DNA of 64,000 nt from Chrysoporthe austroafricana (Eukaryota > Ascomycota > Sordariomycetes > Diaporthales > Cryphonectriaceae). Below are positions 22,215-34,355 of this stretch, in pieces (positions within the stretch are counted from its first letter, which is position 1; every line of letters starts with the position of its first letter). The stretch is taken from the NCBI GenBank assembly GCA_001051155.2, contig JYIP02000004.1, forward strand, positions 3,838,383 to 3,902,382. Reading direction: 5' to 3'. The translations under genes and the position numbers were made by a program. Under the pieces are notes generated by a model. That model had not been told where the DNA came from. It saw nothing but the letters and a program-made list of their open reading frames with translations, and did no database searches.

Positions 22215-23325
22215 ATGGCTGGGCAGAGCTTCCAGGAATGGACGGTCACCGAGCCGTACCTCAACCTGCACTGCAAGCTAGGGGAGGGGCCGTACTACGA
22301 GGAGGCCACCAACAGCCTGCGCTTTGTGGACATCATCAACAAGCGGGTACACACCGTGTCCCTGACCGACGGCCCGGAGTCGGTGAAGACCATCCAGCTG
22401 GACACGCCCGTCACCGTCACAGCGGATGTGGAGGGCCATGACCCGCAGGACAAGATCCTCATTGGCGCCAAGTACGGCCTTGCACTGCTGGACCGCAAAA
22501 CGGAGAAGTATGAATACTTGGTCAAGTTCGCCGCGGTCGACGGGCAGGAGAACGACCGCCTGAGGAGCAACGATGGCGCCGTCGACCTCCATGGCCGCCT
22601 CTGGTTGGGCAGCATGACGGACTTCGGGAAGGGCGAGGTCGTGGCCGAAGGTACGTGTGTCGTGGGGCTTCCCCATTGCTGTTCTGAACCTTGAACTATT
22701 TGGATCGAGATCCGTATACACCGGTCCGGGGCTCGCATGGCGCAACCAGGCTCGAATCGCAGCGGTGCATTTCAGACCTAGGCGGGGTAGTCCTGTACTA
22801 TAGTATCTCGCTGACGGGGTTTTGACCGCAGGGGGGATCTACCTATTCGACGGCCTGAAGCCTTCGAACGCTACGAAGGTCGTGTCTGACCTAAGCATCC
22901 CTAACACGATCAGTTTCTCTCCTGATAACAGGATTCTTTACTACACGCATTCGTCAGGCAGGACGATTCACACCTATGACTACTCGCTGGACGACGGCAG
23001 CGTGACGAACCACCGAGTCTTCTACAAGCACGAAGGCCCCGGCGAGCCTGATGGCCACCGCATCGACAAGGACGGCAACATGTGGCACACCGTCTACGGC
23101 GAGAGCCGCGTACTAAAGATCTCGCCCGAGGGCAAGCTGATCGGGCAGATCAACATGCCGACGAAGAACATCACCTGCTGTGAGTTCGTGGGGACGGAAC
23201 TGTTCATCACCACCGCGAACGACGACAGTGGCGAGGGCAGGAGCAAGGAACTCGGAGGTGCGCTGTTTAGAGTCGATGTCGGGACGACGGGCCTGAAACC
23301 TTTCAAGTTCAAGATGACTGGCTGA
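22215..23325 (+). CDS. SMP-30/gluconolactonase/regucalcin-like lactonase
   Basis: Two exons, 22215-22650 and 22832-23325, give 309 residues, normal for the SMP-30 six-bladed propeller. Seen: HCKLGEGPYYEE with the metal-ligand Glu24, RSNDGAVDLHGRLWLGSM (conserved Asn/Asp, then G-R-x-W-x-G), IPNTISFSPDNRILYYT (the PN-G/I-F-S-P-D blade) and EPDGHRIDKDGNMWHTVYG, which holds the catalytic Asp region. Known: members hydrolyse sugar lactones using a divalent metal. Inferred: a cytosolic sugar-acid lactonase; no signal peptide is seen. The first ATG giving the standard N-terminus is 22215; the frame is open a little further upstream without support. The 181 bp intron has a GTACGT donor and an ACCGCAG acceptor. 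Confidence 0.92.
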
Positions 23326-24435
<1,110 letters not shown>

Positions 24436-25459
24436 ATGTCTGACCCTGGCGACCAGCCCGCTCCTCCACCGGCGGACTCCAGGATCAGCGCAGAGGATGG
24501 GAGGAGATACTGGCAAAGTAAGGCTTGCTGCAGAGTGCCCTGACATCCCCGTGCCCCTTTCAATGGTCCCGTTTTGGCAGCAGGTGCACACGGAGACTTG
24601 TGAGTTTGCGGGCGGCTTTCACGCGTGCTGACCTGGGCCCCGGCGCAGATGTCGAAGCGGACGTGAACGGGATGCTGGGGGGCTTCCCGTACGTATCTAG
24701 GATCGATCTGCAGGGCTCGCGCAACTTCTTGGCGAAGCTTGGTATCGGCACGAAGCAGGGCCTGCGGACCGTGGACTCTGCCTTGGAGGGGGGTGCTGGG
24801 TAAGTCGTCCGCCCTCGTCCCGGTACTCGGGTCTGCCAGGAGCTTCCCGCTTTGTTTTGTCGGGTTAAGACGCCGGGTTAATTTCGTATCGTCTCCTGTC
24901 CAGCATAGGGCGGATCACCGAGGGACTTCTGCTCCACGTCGCCCAGGAGGTCGACGTGGTCGAGCCCATAGCCAAGTTCACGCGGGACCTCGCAGAAAAG
25001 AACGGTGTCCGGCGGGTTTTCAACGTCGGCCTGGAGGAGTGGGAGCCGGCAGAGGGCGACAGGTACGACCTGGTGTGGAACCAGTGGTGCCTCGGCCATC
25101 TCACCGACGACCAGCTTGTCGGGTATCTTGAGAGGTGTAAGAGTGTCCTCACCCCCAGCGACGGGCTGATCGTCGTCAAGGAGAACGTCACTAGTAACGA
25201 CGTCGAGGTGTTCGACGAGCAGGACAGCGCTGTCACAAGGTGAGCAAGGAATTCCGTGCCGGCCGGCGTCTCGTGTATCGTCCAAACCCTACCCAGGTGT
25301 CCGGTTCTCTGACAGGTATCTGGATGCCACAGGACAGATAACAAGTTTCTGGAAATCTTCAAGAGGGCAGGCCTCAAGTTGGTCAAGATGGAGACCCAGA
25401 GGGGTTTTCCGAAGGAGCTGTTCCCCGTGAAGGCCTATGCTCTCAAGCCACAAGACTGA
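24436..25459 (+). CDS. Protein alpha-N-terminal methyltransferase (NTM1 family)
   Basis: Four exons, 24436-24517, 24649-24799, 24904-25239 and 25333-25459, give 231 residues, close to the family norm. Seen after splicing: GRRYWQ, NGMLGGFPYVSRIDLQGSRN (the GMLGG substrate-side motif), GGAGIGRITEGLLL (SAM-binding motif I, built across exons 2 and 3), VVEPIAKF (motif II acid), YDLVWNQWCLGHLTD and GLIVVKENV. Known: NTM1/Tae1 enzymes trimethylate or dimethylate the N-terminus of proteins starting X-Pro-Lys, such as ribosomal proteins. Inferred cytosolic or nuclear housekeeping enzyme. The last splice site was chosen at CCACAG so that RTDNKFLEIF is in frame; the earlier GACAG acceptor would break the frame. 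Confidence 0.93.
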
Positions 25460-26323
25460 GAAGCCAACAGCTGCAGTATAGCGGTTACGGGGTTTGTCGA
25501 GAGGCCGGTGCCCAACTTCCACTAGGTCGCCGGTCGTCGTGGGACACCGTCCTTGTACAAGTTACCCAACACTGGAGAAGCCAAGATGGTCCCGGTTTAG
25601 GTTGCGATGGCGGCCCGCTTGGTCTAGGCACTGCAGAGGTCTAATTGGTAGAGGCGAGGCGACGGAGTTTCAGCAAAACTTATTACCAATTGACGATATT
25701 CCTACTAAAAGACATTCAATGCTAGCTAGATATTCCTAGGCTATACAGACTTGCATGAGATCCCGGCGATGGCCCCCGTTGACTTGTCAAGCAGAGCGAC
25801 GCTGCACAAAGACACACCAGTCTCTGACCTGTCTGGATGAGTTGTTGCCGGAGACCACCTCCGTTGGATGGGGGAAGGGAGAATTGTATCGTCCTGGTCA
25901 AGATCCCCCAAATCTTGATCGACAGCCTTGATGATCACTATCACTGTGATTCTCGTCATTAGCGGTCTCGGATAGACACTGCCGCCGCCCTTGTGTGTTT
26001 TCCCCGTCTAACTGCTGATGCCGCCTAGCCGACATCATAGCTGCCTGATACTCACCGTCAGATCCTCCGTCAGAATTATATGCGATACCATTCTAAACCA
26101 CGTAAGCTGTTCTCTTGGAGCCTTCGGTACAGCAGCATTATTGAACTGACTCCAGGGCGTTATCGGAGGTGAATCAGGGCTCGCTGTTGGAACCAAGTTT
26201 GCACAGCGAGAGCGCAAGTGCGGTAGCAAATTAATTCTTGTCCCTTAGTGATCGACCTGTCCACGGGTATTATGACTATCCAAAACGACCATACGCCATA
26301 CAATGCGAATCTGTAATACCAAT
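25460..26323. other. Convergent 3' gap
   Basis: 864 bp between convergent stops (methyltransferase and LMBD2). No coding or repeat signal seen. Confidence 0.6.
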
Positions 26324-28508
26324 CTACAATCTGATCCGGCCATCTCCTCCGCCATTGCCACCAAACCAGCGCCGTATGTCAAAGTCAGGACCACCGCTTC
26401 CAGACGCCTCCCCACGGTCATCATCCTCGTTGTCCATCCACTTGGGCTTTTTGGTGATCTCCTGCAGCCACTTGGGCTTGTCGATCGTGTCCACGGTGTT
26501 CTTGATGCGATTGCCCAACGAGGTGAAGAAGTTGTCGTCATCTTCATCCTCCTCGGGGTCCAGGTCGCGCTGTCTCTGGCCGAGCCTTCTGGAACTACTG
26601 ATAGGGTCAGAAGCATATGCCAAGGTGCCAGGATTGGGAGACGTCCCCAGTGGCGTCGCTGGGCTGCCGATCCTATTCGGTGCGCTGGGAATTGATCGAA
26701 TGGGGGCAGGCCTATCCGCAGGTCCTGCTGTACCTGCTGGCCTTGGAATCGACGTTCCATTCAGCTCGCGCTCGATCAGATCCCGTCCTTCACGCCAGTT
26801 GCCTGAACCGTAGGCCCCCAGTTCATTATCTTCATCCTCGTCGATTATATCTGCCATACCAATCGTGCGCTTCACCTTGCCGTACAGGCCAAAGAGGGTG
26901 GCGCAGACCGGCAGGAGGATGAACAGCGGGAAGAGCCTGTTGAACCAGCTTCCCAACGACGTCAAATCGATCAGACGACCGAGGAAATCGTAGAATGTTG
27001 TCTTCTCATAGACGTCCCTCGAGAGGAAGGTTATAAAATTGTATGCCAGGGGAACACTGAGCCTCGCAACGTACGAGGAGTACCAGAAGGCGGACTCGTG
27101 GGCAGTGTTGCGCCAGACCAGCGCTCGGCCACGCCAGACTTTAACCTCGGTAATCGATATTAATGCAGCAGCGCACATGTAGGATATCCATAGTGCTGCA
27201 ATGAGCTGACCAGCGAAGCCAACCTGCCCCTTGTCACCCGTCCAGTGATGGACCACGCTCACGCGGATGACGGAGAGTTTGACGAGCGCCGCTGGCCCCG
27301 CCTTGACAATTTCAGACCAGACAATGCATGCTGAGGCCAGGGCTAGTAGACCGCCGAACCCCAGCCTGACCGTTGGCATGATGTGGAAGTGAAGGAGATA
27401 TCTCGTATAGGGCGTCAGGATAGTCAGCCGCTCCCACCACGAGGCATGGGGCGCAGCGCGTCCAAACTCCAGCTTCTTCGAAGGCCCGCAGTCCAGTATA
27501 GCCTGAGCCCTCGCGGCATCCCGCAGCAGCCGGTTCCACTCGCTGACGTAGCGGGATCGAGCATGCCGCGCCCTGGTGAGCGCTCTCGTGAGCTCCGCCA
27601 TGTATTTCTCGGTGATGACCGTGGGAACACGCCTGGTGGCGGCCGCGCCAATGGCTGTCTGTGGTCGCGGCTGTGCCTCCGGCAAGTTGGTGAGGTCCAT
27701 CAGCTCCTCGATCCAGTCCTGGAAATCCAGCGCGGTGCCGGTCTTGCGCCGGCTCAGCTCAGCCACCTGGTTCTCCAGCTCCTCGAGGCTGGTCTCCGCC
27801 TCCTCCATCTGCTCGTGCAACCTAGGCGCCTGCTGTTGTAACCGGCGGAGTCGGCCGCTGATGCTGGCATTGCGGATCAGGCTTCGAGGGATGGACACGA
27901 GACCGTGGCCCATGAGATATATAGCCAACACCAACCCCCAACAGTATGCAAGAGCCATGACGGGGCTCTTGAGAGAATCGAGGTGGACGCCGTAGGAGAC
28001 AAGGACGTAGACGAAGGCGAGTATTCCGAAGCCAAAGACCATGGCGTAGTACTGGGCGTTGGACCGTAAGGAGTACATCAGCTTGCCCTTAGGCTCTCGA
28101 TATCCGGCGTCGGAGTACTCGGCGAGGACGGGAAGGGTAAACCTGCGTCGCAAGAGTTAGCGATGCATGCTTGATAGCGCGAAAGACCACGAGCCCTTCA
28201 TACCATGTGAGCACGAATGTGAGCCAGTACGCGATGCGCCAGCATGTCTGGATGACCCTCTGGGGCAGCCAGATGCCTCTCGTCGCCTCATCGTCGGTCT
28301 GGGCGCTCGAGGCCAGATCTATTGGCACAAGCAGCACGATGCCGGCGGGCAGCCATAGCGCGAAGAACACGGTGACGAGCACGAAGGCAGGGGTGCTCCG
28401 GAGCGGGAGGTAGAACCGGAGGATTAGGATGACGAGGATGGAGAGGGCGAGCAGCGCGAGCGCCCAGAAGACTTCGGAACCCACGGCGGACCCTGAGCTT
28501 GCGATCAT
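26324..28508 (-). CDS. LMBR1-domain membrane protein (LMBD2-like)
   Basis: Two exons, 28508-28204 and 28142-26324, give 707 residues; the 61 bp intron splits a Trp codon in FVLTW-FTLPV. Seen: a multi-helix N-terminus (VFWALALLALSILVILILRF, FVLVTVFFALWLPAGIVLL), the LMBD2 segment EYSDAGYREPKGKLMYSLR, then two more helices. A cytosolic coiled coil (about 198-235, EQMEEAETSLEELENQVAEL) is followed by a second helix cluster with four or five hydrophobic segments and a disordered acidic, Gly-rich tail. Known: LMBR1 proteins are polytopic membrane proteins of receptor/lipocalin-receptor type; LMBD2 has been linked to G-protein-coupled receptor signalling in animals, while the fungal role is not established. 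Divergent from aldehyde dehydrogenase. Confidence 0.9.
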
Positions 28509-29729
28509 CTCGACGATGTGTACTGAGGACAGCAGTGAGGTGCCATGAGAGGGAGTTGAGGCTCGGGAGGGAGAGAAGTAGCAGGATATGGATGGGGGCC
28601 GGCCGCGAAATGAAGCTGGAGATAGTCAATTTAGGTTGACGTTGGAGGTTTGAAGCGGTCCCTCGCTTACGGTCTTTTTTTGGCGGCGCGCGATTATGTC
28701 ACATGCTGGGGGCAGGGCCAGGGGCTTGGGGGGGGGCGCGCAGTACTACCCAGCAGGTAGCAAAAGGAGAGGAGAGGGTATGACGTTCCCCTGTGTGCCT
28801 CGGAAATGCCCCCCCGTGTCCCCCAAATCCTACTGGGTCTTTGATGGCGAAATACTGCCCCACCAGGTGAACCGGGAACAGCGGCTCTATCCGGAGTCCC
28901 TCTGCTGTACCCAGTATCTCTGGCACATATCGAGACCTGTCAGGCAGGAGGCCGCGCCTGCAGCTGTGGGTGCTCGGGGAGGGGGAGGGCCTGAGCAGCA
29001 TACTGTGGCACAGTGGGCACCTACAGAGCATCCCCAGGTGCATCGCTCCAGCGGGCTCCAGTGGGGAGGGACCAGTCGCTGGCAGCCTATTACCCAGTAG
29101 GATTGTACCCAGCACCGACTTGTCCCACCCCGTATAATCGATCTTCCCGCCGTCAGATGTCATTCTGCACCAAGCTGCAGCAACCCTTGCCGGCGCGGGA
29201 CCTCTGCGCCAAGCTGTGCCTATCATGATAGACAGCAAAGTTGTGATAGCGATAAAGTTACTCCGCGTGACGGGCAGTCTGAGGGGCCTGCTGCGACCGC
29301 ACTAAGACAGCTGGACCCTCAAGAATATGACGAGACGGATTGTGGCCCTACCCAACTAGGAAGTGCCACCCGGCCTCGATACCCAGGCATGCCAGGCTCC
29401 CAACCGGCCGAGTACGGAGTATCACTCATTTGCTCTGGCCGTCGTATCGCGTCGTGAGCGGGGAGAGAGGGGTTATCAACGCCTCCTGCTGTTGTCCTGC
29501 CTGCCCTCGGGACTGCCTGCTCTTTTAAGGCGGTATCATGCTCCTCTCCCGGCCGTCTCTCCCTTTCTCGCCGTCTCACTCACTGCTCCTCAAGCCCAGC
29601 AGACTTGGACTGTCCCTATCGCACACTCACACTGCCACTGCCACTGCCAGGAGAAACTGTACGCCCCGGGTCGGACCTCTCTCATTCTCTCATCGAGCAC
29701 TCTTCTCACGCACTGTCCAGCTCGGAAAC
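28509..29729. promoter_or_regulatory. Shared divergent promoter, LMBD2-like / aldehyde dehydrogenase
   Basis: 1.2 kb between divergent starts. No clear TATA box. The last 200 bp on the + side is a CT-rich leader that also reads as an in-frame extension of the dehydrogenase from 29538. A TACGGAGTA motif lies near 29,413. Confidence 0.5.
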
Positions 29730-31350
29730 ATGGAGGTCGAGCTCACTGCCCCCAACGGGAAGAAGTGGTCCCAGCCCGTCGGCCTCTTCATCAACAATGA
29801 GTTCGTCAAGTCCAGCAATGAACAGAAGTTCGCCTCCATCAACCCCTCGTATGTGGTGTCTCCCTCTCCTCACTGGGCCTCACGGGCTTCATGCTACGCT
29901 GTCATATATATCTTAACGCTCGCTCAGGACCGAGGAGGAGATCTGCTCTGTCTACGCCGCCACCGTGGACGATGTCGACCTGGCCGTCGCCGCCGCGCGC
30001 AAGGCCCTTAAGCAGCCCTCGTGGAAGGCTCTCTCCGGCACCGAGCGCGGCCTGCTGATGAATAAGCTGGCCGACCTCGTCGATGCCAACCGCGAGCTGC
30101 TCGGCACCGTCGAGGCCCTCGACAACGGCAAGCCCTACACCACCGCCCGAGACGAGGACGTCCAGGAGGTCGTGTCTGTTCTCAGGTACTATGCCGGCTT
30201 TGCCGACAAGAACTTCGGCCAGGTTATCGACGTCGGCCCCAGCAAGTTTGCCTACACCCTCAAGCAGCCTATCGGCGTCTGCGGGCAGATCATCCCCTGG
30301 AATTATCCTCTGGGCATGGCCGGCTGGAAGCTGGGCCCCGCCCTGTGCTGCGGCAACACGGTCGTCCTGAAGCTCGCCGAGCAGACGCCCCTGTCCATGC
30401 TCGTCGTGGGCAAGCTCATCAAGGAGGCCGGTTTCCCTCCTGGAGTGATCAACATCATCAACGGATACGGCAGGGTATGAACATGTGCGTGCTCGCTGGT
30501 ACCGGACACCGTGTTAACTCGTGTATAGGAAGCTGGAGCCGCGCTCGTGAAGCACCTTGACGTCGACAAGATCGCCTTCACAGGAAGCACCGCCACGGGC
30601 AAGGAGATCATGAAGATGGCCTCCGGAACGATGAAGAACATCACTCTCGAGACGGGTGGCAAGTCCCCCCTGATCGTCTTCGAGGACGCCGACCTGGACC
30701 TCGCCGCCACCTGGTCGCACATCGGCATCATGAGCAATCAGGGCCAGATCTGCACGGCGACCTCCCGCGTGCTCGTCCAGGAGAGCGTCTACAAAGAGTT
30801 CGTGGAGAAGTTCAAGACCACGATCGAGAAGATCTCCGTGGTCGGCGACCCCTTCGAGGAGAAGACTTTCCAGGGCCCCCAGGTCACCAAGGCGCAGTAC
30901 GACCGCGTGCTGGGCTACATCAAGTCTGCCAAGGACGAGGGCGCGACCATCGCGCTCGGCGGAGAGCCGGCGCCCCTGAACGGCAAGGGCTTCTTCGTCA
31001 GCCCGACCGTCTTCACGGACGTCAAGCCCACCATGAAGGTCTTCCGGGAGGAGATCTTTGGCCCGTGCGTGTCGGTCATCAGCTTCAAGACGGAGGAGGA
31101 GGCCATCGCCCTAGCCAACGACACCACATACGGTCTCGGCTCGGCGCTGTTCACGAGGAACCTGGCCAAGGCGCACAGGGTGGCGGCCGAGATCGAGGCC
31201 GGCATGGTGTGGATCAACAGCAGCAACGATTCGGACGTGAGGATTCCGTTTGGCGGTGTGAAGCAGTCTGGTATCGGCAGGGAGCTCGGCGAGGCCGGTC
31301 TCGCGAGCTATTACAACATCAAGGCTGTGCATCTGAACATGGACTCGTAA
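29730..31350 (+). CDS. Aldehyde dehydrogenase, NAD(P)+-dependent
   Basis: Three exons, 29730-29848, 29928-30474 and 30529-31350, give 495 residues, the standard ALDH length. Seen: GLFINNEFVKSS, the Asn165 of PWNYPLGMAGWKLGPAL, the Rossmann GSTATGKEI, the general-base Glu263 in LETGGKSP and the nucleophile Cys297 in GQICTATSR, then EEIFGPCVSVI and PFGGVKQSGIGRELGE. All catalytic residues are present. Known: oxidises acetaldehyde and other aldehydes to acids; the closest class is the fungal AldA/ALDH2-like type. The start 29730 gives the usual cytosolic N-terminus. An in-frame ATG at 29538 would add 64 residues without any acid. Codon use is strongly C/G-biased, suggesting high expression. Confidence 0.95.
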
Positions 31351-31983
31351 GCTGCGAAAGTTAGAGGATGCTGAAGGGACCTAAAAACCCCGCTTGAACA
31401 CGCGCGCTTTTGAGGGCCGCGACGAAATTTGTACGGAATAGCGGAAGCGAAAAGAGCGTTCGATTAAACTCGGTGCTACAATATACAAGCCTGGATGCCA
31501 ATTCCTGAGCCCCGCCAAGCAATAACAAAAAGAAAAAAGAGCGCCCCAAATAATTGAATACGCAGTACTCTTCAGTCCCGCGAATCCGGCCTCGCAGTTG
31601 TAGTAGTATTTTGTCGGGCCTTTGTAGAGGAAAACTGTGCCATCTCTGTAGTCGCAAAAGCATTCAAATTTCTACCGATGCGCACGTTTGTGTTGTAGCC
31701 ATGTCCTGCTGTATTCAAGACCCCACTTCAGTACTGCACGCCTCGGTTTCTGTTTGGGCGTATTCGATGCCGTGCTTGACGCCCGGGAGACCGTGGGCGC
31801 AGAGAGAGTCGGTCCTGCGCGATATGAAAAACCGAGATATACAATTCTCCCGCGAGACCGGACGAAGCGACCAGCGCCCCCCCCCCTATCATATCTACCA
31901 TCGTTAACCTATCTATGAACAATGCCATCATCTATGTATACTCCACCCCCCACCCCCGAGCGCCGCTGTTGGTACATATGAGA
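31351..31983. other. Convergent 3' gap
   Basis: 633 bp between convergent stops of aldehyde dehydrogenase and the zinc-finger gene. Contains a C run near 31,880; nothing else seen. Confidence 0.6.
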
Positions 31984-34355
31984 TTACTGGGAGTCCATGT
32001 TCAGGTACTTGGAGATGTCCTCCGCGGAGCTCTGGCTGCTGAAGAAGTCCATCCTCTGCATCATCTCGTTGCCCCCCTCGACCGCCTGGTCCCACCGGTC
32101 CCGCATCATCGCGCCGGCCGGCTGCTGCGCGGCCTCGGCGCCCGCGGGCCCGAAGGCGCCCTGGGCCTGGTTGCTCGGAAGGGGCACGAGGGCGGTGCTG
32201 CCCGCTGGTCGCTGGCCCGCCACCGGCGCCTCGGTGCCGTAGGCCGAGTCCGAGGCCGCGCGCGGCACCTGCGGTCCGCCGGGCTGCGGCGTGGCGGTGA
32301 GGGGGCTCGTGCGCCGGACGGTCGACACGCTGTCGGTCCGCCTGCTCAGCGAGGGCCGGAAACTGGCCATGCTCCGGTCGGTGTCGAGGTAGAAGCCCGT
32401 TACCGTCTGGTCGCCGGTGCCGAGGGCTTGCGTGTCCATGCCCCCGACCATGCTTGTCCTCGGGTCGCGGCCGATAGACACCCGCGATGGGTCTGGGCCG
32501 GTGTCGTACGAGTAGTAGTCGAAGGTCTGTGAAGGCAGTGCGGGGGATGGGGTGAAAGCCCGGGCGACCGCTGCTTGTTGAGGCAAGGTCCTGGGGGTGG
32601 ATTGGGGCATCCGGATTGCCAGCATGCGCTCGAGGGCAGCGACCCGGTCGACCAGAGCCTGGTACTCCCTCCGGCTGACCACATCCTCGCGGCGGAGATG
32701 GGATGCATGGCCACCAGCTTCAGAGCCCCCCTCCGCGTCCTCGACGTCTTCGTCTCCGCTCTCGTCGTTGTCGCTGCGCTGGTCAGTGCGGCAAAACGTG
32801 TCGAGCAGGATCTGGAACTTTTCGCGCTTGCTCCTCGAGACGGTCTCGCACTTCGTATTAAAGTGGTTCTCGAAGGCTTCAGGGTCGGTGAAAGACCGCC
32901 AACACTTCTTGCACAGGCCTGCCGCCGGGTGGCCGTGTTCGTTGTCCGTGACATTGAAAGAAGAAATGGCTTGTCGTGAATTATCAACATCTAGGTTGTG
33001 AGCTGGTCTGCCCAGGTGGCGTCTGTGGTCCATCGTTAGCAACTATAGCTCGCTCGGTGAGCAAAAGTGGGAACGTACACCACAGTAGAGATGTTATGAT
33101 GTTCCGTATGACAGCTGAAGTACTTGGAGTGTACATTCAGGTCATAGATCTCCGGATGGGCCCTCCTAAAAGGGCAAATCATCTTGGGATCGCCGGTGTC
33201 TTCGTCATTGCCCCCGGGCGTCTTGCTTCGCTTGACTGGAGGCTCGTCGTCTTCCTCGCTATCATCCCCAGGCTCCTTGTCAAACCGGACATGACGCTTG
33301 CCGAAAGGGTTCAGATGGCCGGTGACGTCCAGTCCCTGAGCCGCAACATGCCCTTGACCTCTGAATCCTTCGACTTCCTGTGGTGTTGTGGCCTCGCTTA
33401 TCAGTACGGAGTGCTGGTCCAGTATCGGGCTTGGCTCGGAGACAGGAGTGAGCACTTGGCTATTCAGGGATGGGCTCGTCTTCGGGGTCACAATGGTAGG
33501 CAATGCCCTTAACATCTCGTCCCGAGATGAGGAGGCTTCAGTCACTGGCGACGTCTCGGGCGTATTTGCGCCACTGGAGTCGGGGTTGCATAGCCTTGGG
33601 TCGACCGGCACCCGTAGCCATTCACCATCGTTGATAGCGATCGGAGCATCCGGAGCATAAGTCTGAGAGAATTCCTGCAGGAAGGACTCATTGTTCCTGA
33701 TCCTCGTAACTGGTGAGTTCCAGGGGATGTAGACATCTGGCCCGTACGGTATAGATCGGGCTAAGCTCATAGAAGACGGGGCGTCTGGTGGCAGCGGGGA
33801 ACACTGTCCCAGAGGACTCGGGGTGAGCAAGAAGTTTGGCACGGTCCGAATAGCCAACGAATTCCTCGGGTAGACAGACTGCGGGAAGACGTCGACTTGT
33901 GAACCAGCTGGACAGTCGAGGCCGTCCTCCTTGGTTCCAGCCCGGCTGCGGACGTATTGGTAGCCGTGCACCTTTTCCATATGCTGCTTGCAATTCGACT
34001 CCCGCTTTGAGCTGTAGTTGCAGCCCTGCCACAAGCAGGAAAATACCCTCGGCTCCGTCGAGTGCTTGTCGTTAAAGTGGCGGGCGAGCTCCTTCTCGGT
34101 GGGCCAGCCAGAGGTGTAGTACGGGCAGTCCTCGACGGGGCACTTAAAGGGCCGGCTGTGCGTCTTAACGTGCTTGTTCAGGTCGCAAAGCCGGGTGTAC
34201 TCCTTGCCGCAGGACTGGCAGCCGAAGACATCATCGGTTGCTGCTTGGGCCAAGTCGGGCGAGGGCCCTGAGTGAAGTGCCGATTTGTTTGTTAAGTGGT
34301 CGGGCACCGCGACGCCCCACTGTCCATCTGATGCAGGCGTATAGGAAGGATTCAT
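31984..34355 (-). CDS. C2H2 zinc-finger protein, probable transcription factor
   Basis: Two exons, 34355-33079 and 33022-31984, give 771 residues; the 56 bp intron has a TGCTAAC branch site, and joining gives STVVRHLGRPAHNLD. Seen: three N-terminal C2H2 fingers with Cys/His at 46/49/62/66, 72/77/93/98 and 107/112/125/130. A disordered Ser/Pro region and an acidic block follow. A second finger-like region then spans the splice site: CPFRRAHPEIYDLNVHSKYF, and CKKCWRSFTDPEAFENHFNT with C, C and H in C2H2 spacing but Cys for the final His. The C-terminus is Gln/Ala-rich. Known: this multi-finger plus degenerate-finger layout is a fungal-specific class. Inferred nuclear regulator; targets unknown. 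Confidence 0.87.
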
